Shown: positions 7,574 through 18,006, counted from the first letter of the stretch. The stretch: 56,177 nucleotides of DNA from Anaerovibrio lipolyticus (GCF_021531495.1 NZ_JADYTY010000013.1:1-56177); one strand, 5' to 3'. Notes: a model not told the origin generated them from the letters alone. Translations and numbers: made by a program.

Positions 7574-7620
7574 CAATCTGTATAGGATGGAAATATAGAA
7601 AATAGATAGGGGATGAGTGT

Positions 7621-9825
7621 GTGGCAGAACCTATGGTGGAAGTGTTTATCTACGAAACCAGACAATTTTTGGAGCAGCTGGAGCAAATATCTTTGGCTAG
7701 TGAAGAAAATGGTGGTTTCAGTGTAGATGATGTAAATGAGATTTTTCGTGCAATGCACACCATAAAGGGATCGGCAGCCATGATGATGTTTGATGAGGTG
7801 TCAACCTTGGCACACTCAGTAGAGGATATATTCTACTACATCAGAGAGCTGCATCCGCAAAAGGTGGATGCAACTGCTATTACGGATATTGTGCTGAATG
7901 CAGTAGATTTTATCCGTATTGAAATGGACAAGCTGGATGGCGGGGCTCAGCCTGATGCCAGCAGCCAGGAGCTAAGGGAGTATACGAAGAATTTCCTGCG
8001 GGAAATGAAAATTGCTAACGGCGATGATCCAGATGTGGATTTGCGCAAGGTGAAAAATGCCGGACAGCAGAAGCCAAAGCCAAAACAGTATTACATTGGT
8101 GCGGCTAAACAGCCTGAGCCTGACAAGGGGACCAATGCTGATGGTAGTCCAGGAGAGGGTGTTCATATTTTTGCAGCTACCGTGTTTTTTCAGGATGGCT
8201 GTGAAATGGAAGAAGTCCGGGCTTTTGGTGTGTTGAACAACTTAAAGGATAAGGTTATAGAGATACATAATCTGCCAGAAAAAATTCTGGAGGATGATAC
8301 AGCAGCAGATACGATAAAATCTCTAGGTTTCCGGTTGTTCTTTACCACTAAGCTGAATTATGAGCAGATAGAAAAGGAATTGGATCAGACCATCTTCTTG
8401 GAGAAGCTGGAGCTGAAAGAACTGAATAGCATAGCGGAGTGCGAATATTGGCCAAGTCCTGAGACAGTGTCTATTAATGCTCTAGAGAATACAGATCCTA
8501 TCAAGCCGAAATTGCCAACTTCTTCTGAAAATGAAGCACAAGAGGAGGCCGATAACGCTAATCCGCCTGCTTCCATATTGCCAGGCCAGACCTCTGGGCC
8601 AGCACCTATGCCATCCCAGGGCAGCAACAAGCCAGTACATCATGGGGAAGGCAGTCAGATGATTAGCGTTCGGGTGGACAAGCTGGATAGGCTGATGGAT
8701 TTGGTTGGCGAGCTGGTTATTGCTGAGGCTATGGTGGTACAGAATCCAGATTTGGCAGGCCTTGAACTGGATAATTTCCAAAAGGCAGCCCGCCAGTTGC
8801 ACAAGATAAATGGAGAGCTGCAGGATAGTGTTATGTCTCTCCGCATGGTGCCTTTGGATGGTACATTCAAGAAGATGAACCGCATTGTCCGGGATATGAC
8901 CAAGAAGCTGGGGAAAAAGGCCAGATTGGTATTGGTTGGTCAGGATACTGAGGTTGATAAAAATATTAATGAGCATATTTCTGATCCATTGATGCATATT
9001 GTCCGCAATTCCATTGACCACGGTATTGAAATGCCAGAGGTGCGTAAGGAAGCTGGCAAAAACGAAATGGGTACTGTTGTGCTGTCAGCTGAAAATGCTG
9101 GCGGCGAGGTTGTTATCAAAATCAAGGATGATGGCGGCGGCCTGAACAAGGAAAAGATTTTGGATAGAGCCAGAAAGAATGGTCTTTTGACTAGACCAGA
9201 GGAGGAATATACAGATGGGGAGATTTATTCCTTTATCTTTGCTCCTGGCTTCTCTACCAAGGAAAAGGTAACAGAGTTCTCAGGTCGTGGTGTTGGCATG
9301 GATGTGGTGGTTTCCAATATTAAGGCCTTGGGAGGCCATGTATTGGTGGATAGCAACCCAGGTCAGGGCAGTTTAACTACCATTCGGATTCCTTTAACCT
9401 TGGCGATTATTGATGGTATGTCTGTTACTGTAGGCCAGTCCAGCTTTACCATACCTATTAGTAGTATCAGCCGCTCCTTTAGGCCTGCTCCAGGACAGAT
9501 TTTTAGAGATCCAGAGGGACAGGAAATGATTATGGTACAGGAGAAGTGCTGTCCTGTGGTTCGCCTTAATGAGCTGTACAATATTGAAGATGCCGTTACA
9601 GAGCCTACAGAGGGTGTTGTCATGCTTTTGGAGGCAGGAGATAGAACCTTTGGGGTTTTGGCAGACCGTTTGCTGGGAGTACAGGAAATTGTGGTTAAGC
9701 CTGTGCCGGCCTATATTAGCAAAGTAATGAATACAACAGGCATTAGTGGCTGCACCTTGTTGGGAGATGGCAGTATCAGTTTGATATTAGATCCTCAAAG
9801 GCTGCACCACATGATTTATTCCTAA
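7621..9825 (+). CDS. cheA: Chemotaxis histidine kinase CheA
   Basis: CheA takes signals from chemoreceptors, autophosphorylates and passes phosphate to CheY and CheB. The 734 residues show in order: an HPt domain with the phosphorylated histidine in AMHTIKGSA (His46); a variable linker and P2-like region to about 330; the dimerisation domain starting about residue 345 (ISVRVDKLDRLMDLVGELV); the ATPase domain with HIVRNSIDHGIE, DDGGGL and FSGRGVGMDVV; and a C-terminal CheW-like domain from about 595. The start is GTG after AGGGGATGA. It is the first gene of cheA-cheW-mcp-cheR-cheB. All catalytic boxes are intact. Confidence 0.96.
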   Translation: MAEPMVEVFIYETRQFLEQLEQISLASEENGGFSVDDVNEIFRAMHTIKGSAAMMMFDEVSTLAHSVEDIFYYIRELHPQKVDATAITDIVLNAVDFIRIEMDKLDGGAQPDASSQELREYTKNFLREMKIANGDDPDVDLRKVKNAGQQKPKPKQYYIGAAKQPEPDKGTNADGSPGEGVHIFAATVFFQDGCEMEEVRAFGVLNNLKDKVIEIHNLPEKILEDDTAADTIKSLGFRLFFTTKLNYEQIEKELDQTIFLEKLELKELNSIAECEYWPSPETVSINALENTDPIKPKLPTSSENEAQEEADNANPPASILPGQTSGPAPMPSQGSNKPVHHGEGSQMISVRVDKLDRLMDLVGELVIAEAMVVQNPDLAGLELDNFQKAARQLHKINGELQDSVMSLRMVPLDGTFKKMNRIVRDMTKKLGKKARLVLVGQDTEVDKNINEHISDPLMHIVRNSIDHGIEMPEVRKEAGKNEMGTVVLSAENAGGEVVIKIKDDGGGLNKEKILDRARKNGLLTRPEEEYTDGEIYSFIFAPGFSTKEKVTEFSGRGVGMDVVVSNIKALGGHVLVDSNPGQGSLTTIRIPLTLAIIDGMSVTVGQSSFTIPISSISRSFRPAPGQIFRDPEGQEMIMVQEKCCPVVRLNELYNIEDAVTEPTEGVVMLLEAGDRTFGVLADRLLGVQEIVVKPVPAYISKVMNTTGISGCTLLGDGSISLILDPQRLHHMIYS

Positions 9826-9847
9826 ATGTTGGGAAGGAGGAATTTTT

Positions 9848-10375
9848 GTGGAGGATGAGAAGAATATTCTGGAAGAGGAGGACACGCTTAAGGATAAATA
9901 CCTGACTTTTACATTAGGGGATGAGGTTTATGGTATTGACATTAGTGTGGTGATAGAAATCATTGGCATTCAGAAGATTACCAGCGTGCCAGAGGTGCCA
10001 GAGTATGTAAAGGGAATTATCAATCTGCGAGGCAAGATTATCCCCGTGGTGGATATGCGGCTGAGATTCCGCCGCCAGTTCCGGGAATATACAGATAGAA
10101 CCTGTATTGTGGTCGTGGAAATCCATGATGTGCTTATTGGCCTTATTGTAGATGGAGTGGCTGAGGTATTGGACATTCGGGAACAGGATGTAGTACCACC
10201 TCCAGATTTAAAGGCATCTCAGAATAAATATATTCGGGGAATCGGCAAGCTGGCTTCCAATGTGGTTATGCTGCTGGATTGGGAAAAGCTGTTTTCTGGT
10301 GAGGACGAAGAAATCTTGGGAAATACAGCCGGTGAGTATGAGGATGCAGCCACAGAAAATGAAGCACAGGCTTAA
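9848..10375 (+). CDS. cheW: Chemotaxis coupling protein CheW
   Basis: CheW links receptors to CheA in the membrane-associated array. The 175-residue protein has the usual SH3-like CheW fold, recognisable from YLTFTLGDEVYGIDISVV, VPEYVKGIINLRGKIIPVVD and ILLDWEKLF-like text near the end, plus acidic extensions at both ends. The start is GTG after AAGGAGG (9834-9840), 22 bases after cheA, so it is co-transcribed. Confidence 0.95.
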   Translation: MEDEKNILEEEDTLKDKYLTFTLGDEVYGIDISVVIEIIGIQKITSVPEVPEYVKGIINLRGKIIPVVDMRLRFRRQFREYTDRTCIVVVEIHDVLIGLIVDGVAEVLDIREQDVVPPPDLKASQNKYIRGIGKLASNVVMLLDWEKLFSGEDEEILGNTAGEYEDAATENEAQA

Positions 10376-10452
10376 GGCGAGGTAAAAATTGCCTCTTATA
10401 CGGTTGACAGGGAGGTCAGCTGAAATAATGTGGATTGAGGGGGATATATAAC

Positions 10453-12162
10453 ATGATGTTTTTTAAGAATATGAAAATCGGCACTAAGTTAATGGTTTTT
10501 ATGGTCATTCTGGAGTTCTTGATAGCTGGTATTGCTTATTATGGTATATCTGTGGTTAAGGAAAATGATACTACCTATGAGGCAATTATGGCTGATGATG
10601 TTATGGCTAGCTGTAATGCTTATGAAATGGGGATGCATTTCAATGATGCCAGAGTAAATATGCTGTTGGGATTGAATGCACAGGACCCAGCCAAGATGCA
10701 GATGTTTACTGCTGCTATGGAAAAGGATTTGGATAATACAGAGGAAAATCTAAAGAAGCTGCAGGAATCTGCTCGTAGTGACTCTGCTAAGGCTATGATT
10801 GCCAATGTTACCAATAACTATAATGTTTTCCGTCAGGAGACTGTGGCAGCCTTGAAGGCAAAGCAGGCAGGACAGGTGCAGAGCCCAGAGGCTCAGGCAG
10901 CAGCTTCTGCCAAGTTTGCCAAGCTGGAGGGAGATATAGCCAACCAGTTAGAGGAAATAGCAGATATGGGGTATTCCTCAGCGCAGAGCCGGGATAAGGC
11001 TGCTACTGAGGAGATGAACTCCGATGTGCGAAATATTATACTGATTACTCTCTTTTTGCTGGTAGTATCCTCTGCAGCAGGGTTCCTGTTTAATCAGGAT
11101 GTAAAGAAGCGTTTAAGTCAGCTGGGCCAGTCTGCAGATAGAATTGCTGAAGGTGATTTGGTCACTGAGGTTGTTACCAGTACCGGTGACGAGTTGGGAG
11201 ATGTAGCTGCCAGCTTTGAGATTATGCGTCAGCGTGTGCATAAGGTACTGTTAGAGATTAATCAGGGAGCAGATCAGGTAGCTGCAGGTGCTCGTAACGT
11301 ATCCGATGCCAGCGTGGCTCTTTCTCAGGGTGCTTCTCAGCAGGCTGCTTCTGTAGAGCAGTTGTCTGCTTCCATTGCGGAGATTGCTTCTCAGACTGCC
11401 AGCAATGCTCAGAATGCTGAAAAGGCAAATGATTTGACTGTAGGCACCAAGGAGAAGGCTCAGCTGGGCAATGAGGATATGCAGGAAATGCTTTCTGCTA
11501 TGGAGGAGATTAATGCTTCCTCTGCTAATATTTCCAAGATTATCAAGGTTATTGATGAAATTGCCTTCCAGACCAATATTTTGGCCTTGAATGCCGCTGT
11601 AGAGGCTGCCCGTGCTGGCCAGCATGGTAAGGGCTTTGCTGTAGTGGCTGAGGAGGTTCGTAATCTGGCCGCCCGTAGTGCCAAGGCTGCCAAGGAAACT
11701 ACTGATATGATTGAAGGCTCTATGGAAAAGGTAGAGACTGGCCGGGAGATTGCTCACAAGACTGCCGAGGCGCTGAATGCTATTGTGGGGGATGTATCCT
11801 CTGTAGCTGATATTGTAGCTAATATTGCCAAGGCTTCCAATGAGCAGAAGCTGGCCTTGGAGCAGATTAATCAGGGTGTACAGCAGGTATCTCAGGTTGT
11901 CCAGGCTAATTCCTCTACTTCTGAGGAGGCAGCTACTGCTAGCCAGCATCTGAACCAGCAGGCAGATATTATGAGAGCCAGTGTAGGTAAATTCCGTCTG
12001 TCCAACAGCGGAGGCAGCTTCTATGGTGGCAATGGAGGCTACGCTATTCAGAAGCCGGATTTGACCAGTGCAGGCAGACAGCCGGCTGTTGTGCCTGCCA
12101 AGCCAGGCGTAAAGCCAAGAACCATTGCCCTGACTGACGATGAGGGCTTTGGTAAGTATTAA
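10453..12162 (+). CDS. Methyl-accepting chemotaxis protein
   Basis: This is a membrane chemoreceptor. It has a short N-terminal tail, a transmembrane helix ([19 protein letters not shown]), an extracytoplasmic four-helix-bundle sensor (about residues 35-195), a second transmembrane helix ([20 protein letters not shown]), a HAMP domain and a long cytoplasmic signalling domain. The latter contains the conserved hairpin [20 protein letters not shown] that contacts CheA/CheW. The C-terminus has no NWETF-type CheR docking peptide. ATG 10453 fits GAGGGGG at 10437-10443. Its ligand is unknown. Lying between cheW and cheR, it is probably the main receptor of this operon. Confidence 0.93.
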   Translation: MMFFKNMKIGTKLMVFMVILEFLIAGIAYYGISVVKENDTTYEAIMADDVMASCNAYEMGMHFNDARVNMLLGLNAQDPAKMQMFTAAMEKDLDNTEENLKKLQESARSDSAKAMIANVTNNYNVFRQETVAALKAKQAGQVQSPEAQAAASAKFAKLEGDIANQLEEIADMGYSSAQSRDKAATEEMNSDVRNIILITLFLLVVSSAAGFLFNQDVKKRLSQLGQSADRIAEGDLVTEVVTSTGDELGDVAASFEIMRQRVHKVLLEINQGADQVAAGARNVSDASVALSQGASQQAASVEQLSASIAEIASQTASNAQNAEKANDLTVGTKEKAQLGNEDMQEMLSAMEEINASSANISKIIKVIDEIAFQTNILALNAAVEAARAGQHGKGFAVVAEEVRNLAARSAKAAKETTDMIEGSMEKVETGREIAHKTAEALNAIVGDVSSVADIVANIAKASNEQKLALEQINQGVQQVSQVVQANSSTSEEAATASQHLNQQADIMRASVGKFRLSNSGGSFYGGNGGYAIQKPDLTSAGRQPAVVPAKPGVKPRTIALTDDEGFGKY

Positions 12163-12200
12163 AGCTTTTTACCAAGGGACTAAATAGGAGTGGTTGATAT

Positions 12201-13019
12201 ATGCAGGAAGCTTTATTCCAACAGTATGCTCAGGTGGTACAGGATAATTTTGGTATTCAGCTGCCTATAGAAAAAAAGGCTTTGTTGGAGTCAAGGTTGT
12301 TCAAGCTATTGAACAATCATATAAATGAAGCCGGGTTTGCTGACGAAACAGATTTCCTGCATTATGTTAGGGAGGATGCCTCCGGCACAGCCATGAATCT
12401 GCTGGCGGAGGCTATCACTACCCATCATACCTTCTTTATGAGGGAAGCGGATCATTTTAATTTCTATAGCAAGCAGGTGTTGCCATATCTGGCTTCCACC
12501 ATAAAGGATGGAGATGTCCGGACCTGGTGTGCAGCCTGCTCCAGCGGAGAGGAATCCTATACTTTGGCTATGATTATGTCAGAATTCTTTGCTTTGCAGG
12601 GACCTCAGTGGGATACCACTCTCTTGGCTACAGATTTATCTCAGGAAATATTGGATACAGCCCGTAGAGGGATTTATACAGACGAGGCTGTGAGGGGACT
12701 GCCACCTCAGTGGAAGGGGCAGTTCTTTCACAAGCTTGCTACTGGAGATTGGCAGGTTTCGCAAAATCTGCAACAGCAGGTGCTGTATCGCAGATTTAAT
12801 CTTATGAATCCGGTTTTTCCTTTTAAAAAGCCTTTTCATGTAATATTTTGTCGCAATGTAATGATATATTTTGATACCGAGACTCGTGATTCCCTGGTGC
12901 GGAAATTTTATGACTTCCTGGAACCGGGAGGTTTTCTGTTTGTGGGACACTCCGAGGTAATTGACAGACAGTCGGCTCCTTTTGAGTATGTGATGCCGTC
13001 AGTTTATCGAAAGAAGTGA
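12201..13019 (+). CDS. cheR: Chemotaxis methyltransferase CheR
   Basis: CheR methylates receptor glutamates with S-adenosylmethionine for adaptation. The 272 residues include the all-alpha N-terminal domain and a SAM-binding domain with TWCAACSSGEESYTLAMIM, LLATDLSQEILDTARRGIY, FKKPFHVIFCRNVMIYF and GGFLFVGHSEV, all typical. TTTFFMREADHF (written here as THHTFFMREADHF) is the conserved N-terminal domain end. Ribosome site TAGGAGTGG precedes the ATG. It is 7 bases upstream of cheB, its functional opponent. Confidence 0.96.
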   Translation: MQEALFQQYAQVVQDNFGIQLPIEKKALLESRLFKLLNNHINEAGFADETDFLHYVREDASGTAMNLLAEAITTHHTFFMREADHFNFYSKQVLPYLASTIKDGDVRTWCAACSSGEESYTLAMIMSEFFALQGPQWDTTLLATDLSQEILDTARRGIYTDEAVRGLPPQWKGQFFHKLATGDWQVSQNLQQQVLYRRFNLMNPVFPFKKPFHVIFCRNVMIYFDTETRDSLVRKFYDFLEPGGFLFVGHSEVIDRQSAPFEYVMPSVYRKK

Positions 13020-13026
13020 GCCCAAT

Positions 13027-14199
13027 ATGGAAGCAATAAAAATTTTGATAGTGGATGATTCCTTGTTGTTCAGGGAGGTTGTGGCAAGAGGTTTGAAAAG
13101 CCGTTTGCCTGTGGGAACCCAGGTAGAGAAAGCTGGGGATCCTTTTGCTGCCAGAGATAAGATACTTTCCTTTGATCCAGATGTAATGGTTCTGGATGTG
13201 GAAATGCCTAATATGAATGGTATTGAGTTTTTGCGGCGTTTGATAGTTCAATATAATTTACCTACAGTGGTATCTAGCTCGCGACCTGTCTACAAATCCT
13301 TGGCTATGGAGGCAGGAGCCTTTTCATTTCTGGAAAAGCCTTCTACAACCTTGGGCAGTGGTTCTTATTTGGATGGTTTGGCTGCTGAGGTAAAGATGGC
13401 TAAGGAATATGGAGATTTGTCAGCTGACCAGGTTAGACAAAGGAAAATAGAAAGCCAGATGGATATGGCTCAGGTGGAGGAGCTGGTGCGGCAGGCAGAT
13501 GCCTGTAACAAGCCCAAGGTTGACTATGCTATCCTGGAGTATGGTGAAGAAAATCCTCATGTTAGACCTACATCAAAGCAGATTCCTGTTGTAGAGGTTA
13601 AGGGAAAAACCAGTGCTAAGATAGATTTGATAGCTATTGGTGCTTCCACAGGTGGAACAGAAGCTCTGGCTAAGGTACTGAAGGAATTGGTACCACCTCT
13701 GCCACCTATTGTTATTGTACAGCATATACCTCCTATGTTTTCGAAGTTATTTGCCGATAGATTGCATAATGAATGTCATATTTCTGTTAAGGAAGCCCAA
13801 AATGGTGATAAATTGGAGCCTAATTGGGCCTATGTAGCTCCAGGGGATAAACAGATGAAGGTGAAGAACTTTGGTGGCAATATGCAGCTGGATGTGAATC
13901 ATGGGCCTAAGGTTAATGGACATTGTCCTTCTGTAGATGTGCTTTTTGATTCCGTGGCAGATCAGATAGGCAACAATGCTCTGGGGGTTATCCTTACAGG
14001 TATGGGAGCAGATGGAGCCAATGGCTTGTTGAAAATGCGGCAGCAAGGGGCTGCTACTATAGGGCAGGATGAGGCCAGCTGTGTGGTTTATGGTATGCCT
14101 CGGGCGGCCTACGAAAAGGGAGCTGTGGAAAGACAGCTGCCTTTGTCAGGCATTGCGTCTATGATTACTACAGTTGCGCATGGGCAGGGGAGGCGTTAG
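13027..14199 (+). CDS. cheB: Chemotaxis methylesterase/deamidase CheB
   Basis: CheB removes receptor methyl groups when phosphorylated by CheA. It has an N-terminal receiver domain (ILIVDDSLLFRE; phospho-acceptor Asp in VMVLDVEMPNMNG; Lys in FLEKPS) and, from about residue 200, the esterase domain with the Ser-His-Asp triad in GASTGGTEAL, VQHIPPMFSK and LTGMGADGANG. The linker between the domains is fairly long. The end of the gene carries the ribosome site of the following kinase gene. Confidence 0.95.
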   Translation: MEAIKILIVDDSLLFREVVARGLKSRLPVGTQVEKAGDPFAARDKILSFDPDVMVLDVEMPNMNGIEFLRRLIVQYNLPTVVSSSRPVYKSLAMEAGAFSFLEKPSTTLGSGSYLDGLAAEVKMAKEYGDLSADQVRQRKIESQMDMAQVEELVRQADACNKPKVDYAILEYGEENPHVRPTSKQIPVVEVKGKTSAKIDLIAIGASTGGTEALAKVLKELVPPLPPIVIVQHIPPMFSKLFADRLHNECHISVKEAQNGDKLEPNWAYVAPGDKQMKVKNFGGNMQLDVNHGPKVNGHCPSVDVLFDSVADQIGNNALGVILTGMGADGANGLLKMRQQGAATIGQDEASCVVYGMPRAAYEKGAVERQLPLSGIASMITTVAHGQGRR

Positions 14200-14200
14200 T

Positions 14201-15952
14201 GTGGAAAACTCGGCGGTTCAGACGGAGGATATTTCCTTTGATCAACTGGAAGGCATTATGGGAAATTTGGCAGATGGCTTTGTGTTGACAGATAAGGACA
14301 GCAGAGTTGTCTATATGAATAAGTCAGCAGAGGATATCTTCGAATTTCACTTTCAGCCGGATAATCCTGTTCTTTTTAAACAGATAGGCAAATTGATGAA
14401 TCTGGAAACCCAGGAAAGCTTTTTTTGCCCTGTGACTAGAGCTATTAAGGAAGATAAAACGGTAGGTCTTAGTAAAAATATTGGTCTTATGCATCAGGAT
14501 GAGCCGGTATTTCTATCTGCTACCTGCTCTCCCCGTCATAACAAAAAGGGGGAGGTTATAGGCTGCAGTGCAGTATTTAGAGATATTTCCAAGCTGCGGG
14601 GGATTGCTCATAAGGTGGAAAGTGACCAATATTATATGCGGTCTGTTTTTGAGGCAGCCAAAATAGGTATTTGCAGTCTTAACATTCGAGGCGAGATTGT
14701 GGAGGTAAACGAATCTGCCCTGGAGATATTGGGAGGCACCTATAAGGAGGTTATTGGCAGACAGTTCGGTGATGTATTTCAATGCGTTAATTGTATGCCC
14801 TATGGCTGCGGCAAGGGGGATAAGTGCAAATTCTGCATTATTCGCAATAATATTGAAGCTGCGGTGTTGGACGATAGTTTTTCCTCAGAGTATGTGGCTG
14901 CGGTTATTACCAAGGCTTCCGAAGAGCCGGTGTGGCTGCAGTTTTTTCTGACTCAGGTATGGAAGGAAAATGAGAAGCAGATTGTGCTTACCATGATTGA
15001 CATATCCCGCCGCAAGCAGAGGGAAAAGGAGCTTATGGAGGCTCGCCGTATGGCAGAGGAGGCCAGTAATACCAAAACCCAGTTTTTGGCTAATATGAGC
15101 CATGAAATACGGACTCCTATTAATGGTATGACTGGCATGATTAATCTCACCCTGCGGACAGGACTGAATCCTGAGCAGCGGGAAAATCTTCAGGCGGCGA
15201 AGCAATGCTCTGAGGATTTGCTAAAAATCATTAACGATATTTTGGATTATGCCAAGCTGGAAAATGGCAAAATGACCATAGAGCATATAGACTTGGATTT
15301 ACATGGCCTTTTGCATCGAGTGGCTGCTGTCCATGCTAATTTGGCTGAGGGCAAGGGCTTGAGGTTTATGGGGCCTGATTGTACGAATTTGCCACATTAT
15401 ATAAAGGGAGATCCTTTGCGGTTGAGACAGATTCTTCACAATCTTTTAACCAATGCCATTAAGTTTACCAGTGCAGGCACTATTACCTTGGGCTGTACCA
15501 TTGCCAGACGAGGTATTAGGACTATGCTGGAATTTTATGTGGAGGATACTGGTATCGGCATGTCCAGAGAGGAGCAGGAAAGACTGTTCAAACCATTTAG
15601 CCAGGTGGATGGATCCACCACCAGAAAATTTGGGGGCACTGGTTTGGGACTGACTATTGTCAAGGAATTGGTAACAGCCATGTATGGAGAAATCCATGTA
15701 ATGTCCAGTCCAGGCGTAGGCAGCAGATTTACCTTTGTTATACCGTTGAAAGAAGCGGAAAAGGCAGATATGGAGCTGAAGGATCAATCTGTTTTCCTGA
15801 ATCCCTATATGAATGATATTAAGGCAGAGGCTTTGCCTCCGGAATTGGAAAAATTAGAAAGCTCTGAGAAAATGGAAAAATCTGTAAGCTTAGGGCCAGA
15901 TGATGATATAATGGATTTACTTAAGTACTGTGAGGATAAGCTCAACAGCTAG
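14201..15952 (+). CDS. PAS-domain sensor histidine kinase
   Basis: The 583 residues from GTG 14201 (GGGGAGG at 14187-14193) show two PAS domains (about 15-130 and 140-265), a phospho-acceptor helix with FLANMSHEIRTPINGM (about 298-313) and an ATPase domain with N box ILHNLLTNAIKF, DTGIGM and FGGTGLGL. No transmembrane helix is seen, so it is cytoplasmic. The second PAS carries a cysteine cluster, CVNCMPYGCGKGDKCKFC, that may bind metal or sense redox state. It starts one base after cheB and is followed 11 bases later by a receiver-only regulator, its likely partner. The signal and output are unknown. Confidence 0.88.
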   Translation: MENSAVQTEDISFDQLEGIMGNLADGFVLTDKDSRVVYMNKSAEDIFEFHFQPDNPVLFKQIGKLMNLETQESFFCPVTRAIKEDKTVGLSKNIGLMHQDEPVFLSATCSPRHNKKGEVIGCSAVFRDISKLRGIAHKVESDQYYMRSVFEAAKIGICSLNIRGEIVEVNESALEILGGTYKEVIGRQFGDVFQCVNCMPYGCGKGDKCKFCIIRNNIEAAVLDDSFSSEYVAAVITKASEEPVWLQFFLTQVWKENEKQIVLTMIDISRRKQREKELMEARRMAEEASNTKTQFLANMSHEIRTPINGMTGMINLTLRTGLNPEQRENLQAAKQCSEDLLKIINDILDYAKLENGKMTIEHIDLDLHGLLHRVAAVHANLAEGKGLRFMGPDCTNLPHYIKGDPLRLRQILHNLLTNAIKFTSAGTITLGCTIARRGIRTMLEFYVEDTGIGMSREEQERLFKPFSQVDGSTTRKFGGTGLGLTIVKELVTAMYGEIHVMSSPGVGSRFTFVIPLKEAEKADMELKDQSVFLNPYMNDIKAEALPPELEKLESSEKMEKSVSLGPDDDIMDLLKYCEDKLNS

Positions 15953-15963
15953 GAGGATGAAGA

Positions 15964-16371
15964 ATGAGAATTTTGATAGCCGAGGATGATCGTATTAGCC
16001 GCAGCTTTTTGCAAAAGTTCATGCAGTCCTATGGTGAAGTGGATATAGCTGTAGATGGCATGGAAGCTGTAGATTTGTATATGGATTCCATTAAGCAGAA
16101 TAATCGTTATGATTTACTGTGCCTGGATATTATGATGCCAAAGGTGGATGGTCTGAAGGTTTTGAAGGTAATTCGTCAGTTGGAGAAGCAGCATGGCATA
16201 TCCCAAGAGAACCATTTAAAGATTATTATGATGACCGCTTTGGCTGATGTGGGCTATGTGGATGAGGCTTTCCGTCAGGGCTGTGATGCATATGCTTCCA
16301 AGCCAGTTGATACAGACAAGGTGGAAGAGGTAATGAGAAATCTAGGTCTGATAGAGGAAAAACAGGGTTAA
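15964..16371 (+). CDS. Single-domain response regulator (CheY-like)
   Basis: The 135 residues form just a receiver domain: acidic pocket LIAEDD, phospho-acceptor Asp in LCLDIMMPKVDG (about residue 58), Thr in IMMTALAD and Lys in YASKPVD. It has no output domain. It may pass signal as the partner of the preceding kinase, or act as CheY at the flagellar motor, since no other cheY is in the operon; the spacing after the kinase favours the first. The ribosome site is GGAGGATG. Confidence 0.85.
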   Translation: MRILIAEDDRISRSFLQKFMQSYGEVDIAVDGMEAVDLYMDSIKQNNRYDLLCLDIMMPKVDGLKVLKVIRQLEKQHGISQENHLKIIMMTALADVGYVDEAFRQGCDAYASKPVDTDKVEEVMRNLGLIEEKQG

Positions 16372-16391
16372 CAGGAAAGATGGGTTGAAAA

Positions 16392-17474
16392 ATGAGAATT
16401 GTACCTGTAGAGCTGGGAAAGAACAGCTATGATATATATATTGGTAATGGGTTGGAGCAGCAGATAAGGGATTTTTGTCAGCAGGCATGTTTTTCTGGCA
16501 AGGGATTGATTGTTACAGATACCAACGTGGGGCCTATTTATGGACAATGGCTGCAGGATTTGCTGCAGCAGGCAGGCCTGCAGGTGGAAGTATATGAGGT
16601 TCCAGCTGGTGAAAGCTCCAAATCCATGCAGATGGCAGAGAAGCTGTTTACCAAATGTATTGAAACAGGTATGGATAGAAAATCTCCTGTTTTTGCCTTG
16701 GGTGGCGGTGTAGTAGGTGATTTGGCTGGCTTTGTGGCAGCTTCCTATATGCGAGGAGTCCCTTTTGTACAGGTGCCTACCAGTCTATTGGCTCAGGTGG
16801 ATTCCAGTGTAGGCGGCAAGGTGGCTGTAAATCATCCTTTGGGTAAAAACCTTATTGGAGCCTTTTATCAGCCCAAGGCTGTATTCATGGATTTGAATAC
16901 GCTGCAAACCTTGCCTAAGCGGGAAATTTATACCGGCCTGGGAGAGATTATTAAATATGGCATTATTTATGATGCCCGGTTCTTCCAGTATTTAGAGGAT
17001 AATATAGAGCAGGTTGCCAGCCTTGCCAATGAGGCTGCCGCTCATATGACAGCCCGTTCCTGCGAAATCAAGGCGGATGTGGTTAGTCAGGATGAAAAGG
17101 AGCTGGGACTGCGGGCCATTTTGAATTTTGGCCATACTGCTGCTCATGCCATTGAGAAGAATACAGGCTATACTAAGTATAACCACGGGGAGGCTGTGGC
17201 TATTGGCATGGTATGTGCAGCCTATATCAGCAAGGCTTTGGGAATGATAGACCAGAGTGTGGTGGATAGAGTTATCAGCTTGATTCTCAAACTACATTTG
17301 CCTATAAAGGCTCAAGGCTGCACTGTGGAGGATTTGTATAGGGATATTTTCCATGATAAGAAAACCGTAGGGGGCAAGGTAAAGTGGATTTTGATGGAGT
17401 CCATTGGCCAGGTTTGCGGTAACAGCAATGTACCGGAAGAGATTGTCAAGGGAGCCATGCAAAAGATTGTTTAA
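16392..17474 (+). CDS. aroB: 3-dehydroquinate synthase
   Basis: It converts DAHP to 3-dehydroquinate, the second step of the shikimate pathway to aromatic amino acids, using NAD and a divalent metal. The 360 residues carry the NAD-binding region with GGGVVGDLAGFVAASYMRG, the loop TSLLAQVDSSVGGKVAVNH, the metal ligands in GEIIKYGII, LNFGHTAAHAIE and NHGEAVAIGM, all standard. It lies 20 bases after the response regulator and could be read from the same transcript, though it is functionally unrelated. Confidence 0.96.
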   Translation: MRIVPVELGKNSYDIYIGNGLEQQIRDFCQQACFSGKGLIVTDTNVGPIYGQWLQDLLQQAGLQVEVYEVPAGESSKSMQMAEKLFTKCIETGMDRKSPVFALGGGVVGDLAGFVAASYMRGVPFVQVPTSLLAQVDSSVGGKVAVNHPLGKNLIGAFYQPKAVFMDLNTLQTLPKREIYTGLGEIIKYGIIYDARFFQYLEDNIEQVASLANEAAAHMTARSCEIKADVVSQDEKELGLRAILNFGHTAAHAIEKNTGYTKYNHGEAVAIGMVCAAYISKALGMIDQSVVDRVISLILKLHLPIKAQGCTVEDLYRDIFHDKKTVGGKVKWILMESIGQVCGNSNVPEEIVKGAMQKIV

Positions 17475-17522
17475 TTAAGCTGCAGCCTATGCATAATGTG
17501 TTTAATTTTACAAAAAACTTAC

Positions 17523-17551
17523 TTTACAAGTCGGTTGAATGGACTTATGAT
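17523..17551 (+). promoter_or_regulatory. Promoter of mgsA
   Basis: TTTACA at 17523-17528 and TATGAT at 17546-17551, spacing 17, in the gap between aroB and mgsA. Confidence 0.6.
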
Positions 17552-17598
17552 AAAGCCGTGCTAGAAAAAAGATTGAAGAATGCAAAGGGGGATTTTGT

Positions 17599-17988
17599 AT
17601 GGAAACTATAGCCTTGATTGCCCACGATAAGAAAAAGGAAGAGATGCTGGATTTTGTGGAGCATCATAAGGATTTGCTGAGCAAATTTCATTTGGTGGCT
17701 ACTAGAACTACTGGTACCTTGATTAATGAGAAATTCCATTTGAATGTGGAGACTATGATGTCTGGCCCTCTGGGAGGAGATCAGCAGATTGGTGCTATGG
17801 TGGCTACGGAGAAGGTACATTTTGTGGTATTTTTGCGGGATCCCTTGACTTCCCAGCCTCATGAGCCAGATATTAATGCTTTGCTGCGTCTGTGCGATGT
17901 GCATAATATACCTTTGGCCACTAATAGAAAGAGTGCCCATATTATGCTGAAGTACATAGCTAGAAAGTTGGAAGATAATCAGCAGTGA
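17599..17988 (+). CDS. mgsA: Methylglyoxal synthase
   Basis: It converts dihydroxyacetone phosphate to methylglyoxal and phosphate, a bypass that releases phosphate when sugar phosphates accumulate. The 129-residue protein shows the family blocks [36 protein letters not shown] (phosphate-binding and catalytic Asp) and [19 protein letters not shown], then [22 protein letters not shown] precedes the ATG. Confidence 0.95.
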   Translation: METIALIAHDKKKEEMLDFVEHHKDLLSKFHLVATRTTGTLINEKFHLNVETMMSGPLGGDQQIGAMVATEKVHFVVFLRDPLTSQPHEPDINALLRLCDVHNIPLATNRKSAHIMLKYIARKLEDNQQ

Positions 17989-18006
17989 TTTGTCTAAAAA
18001 TAACGC

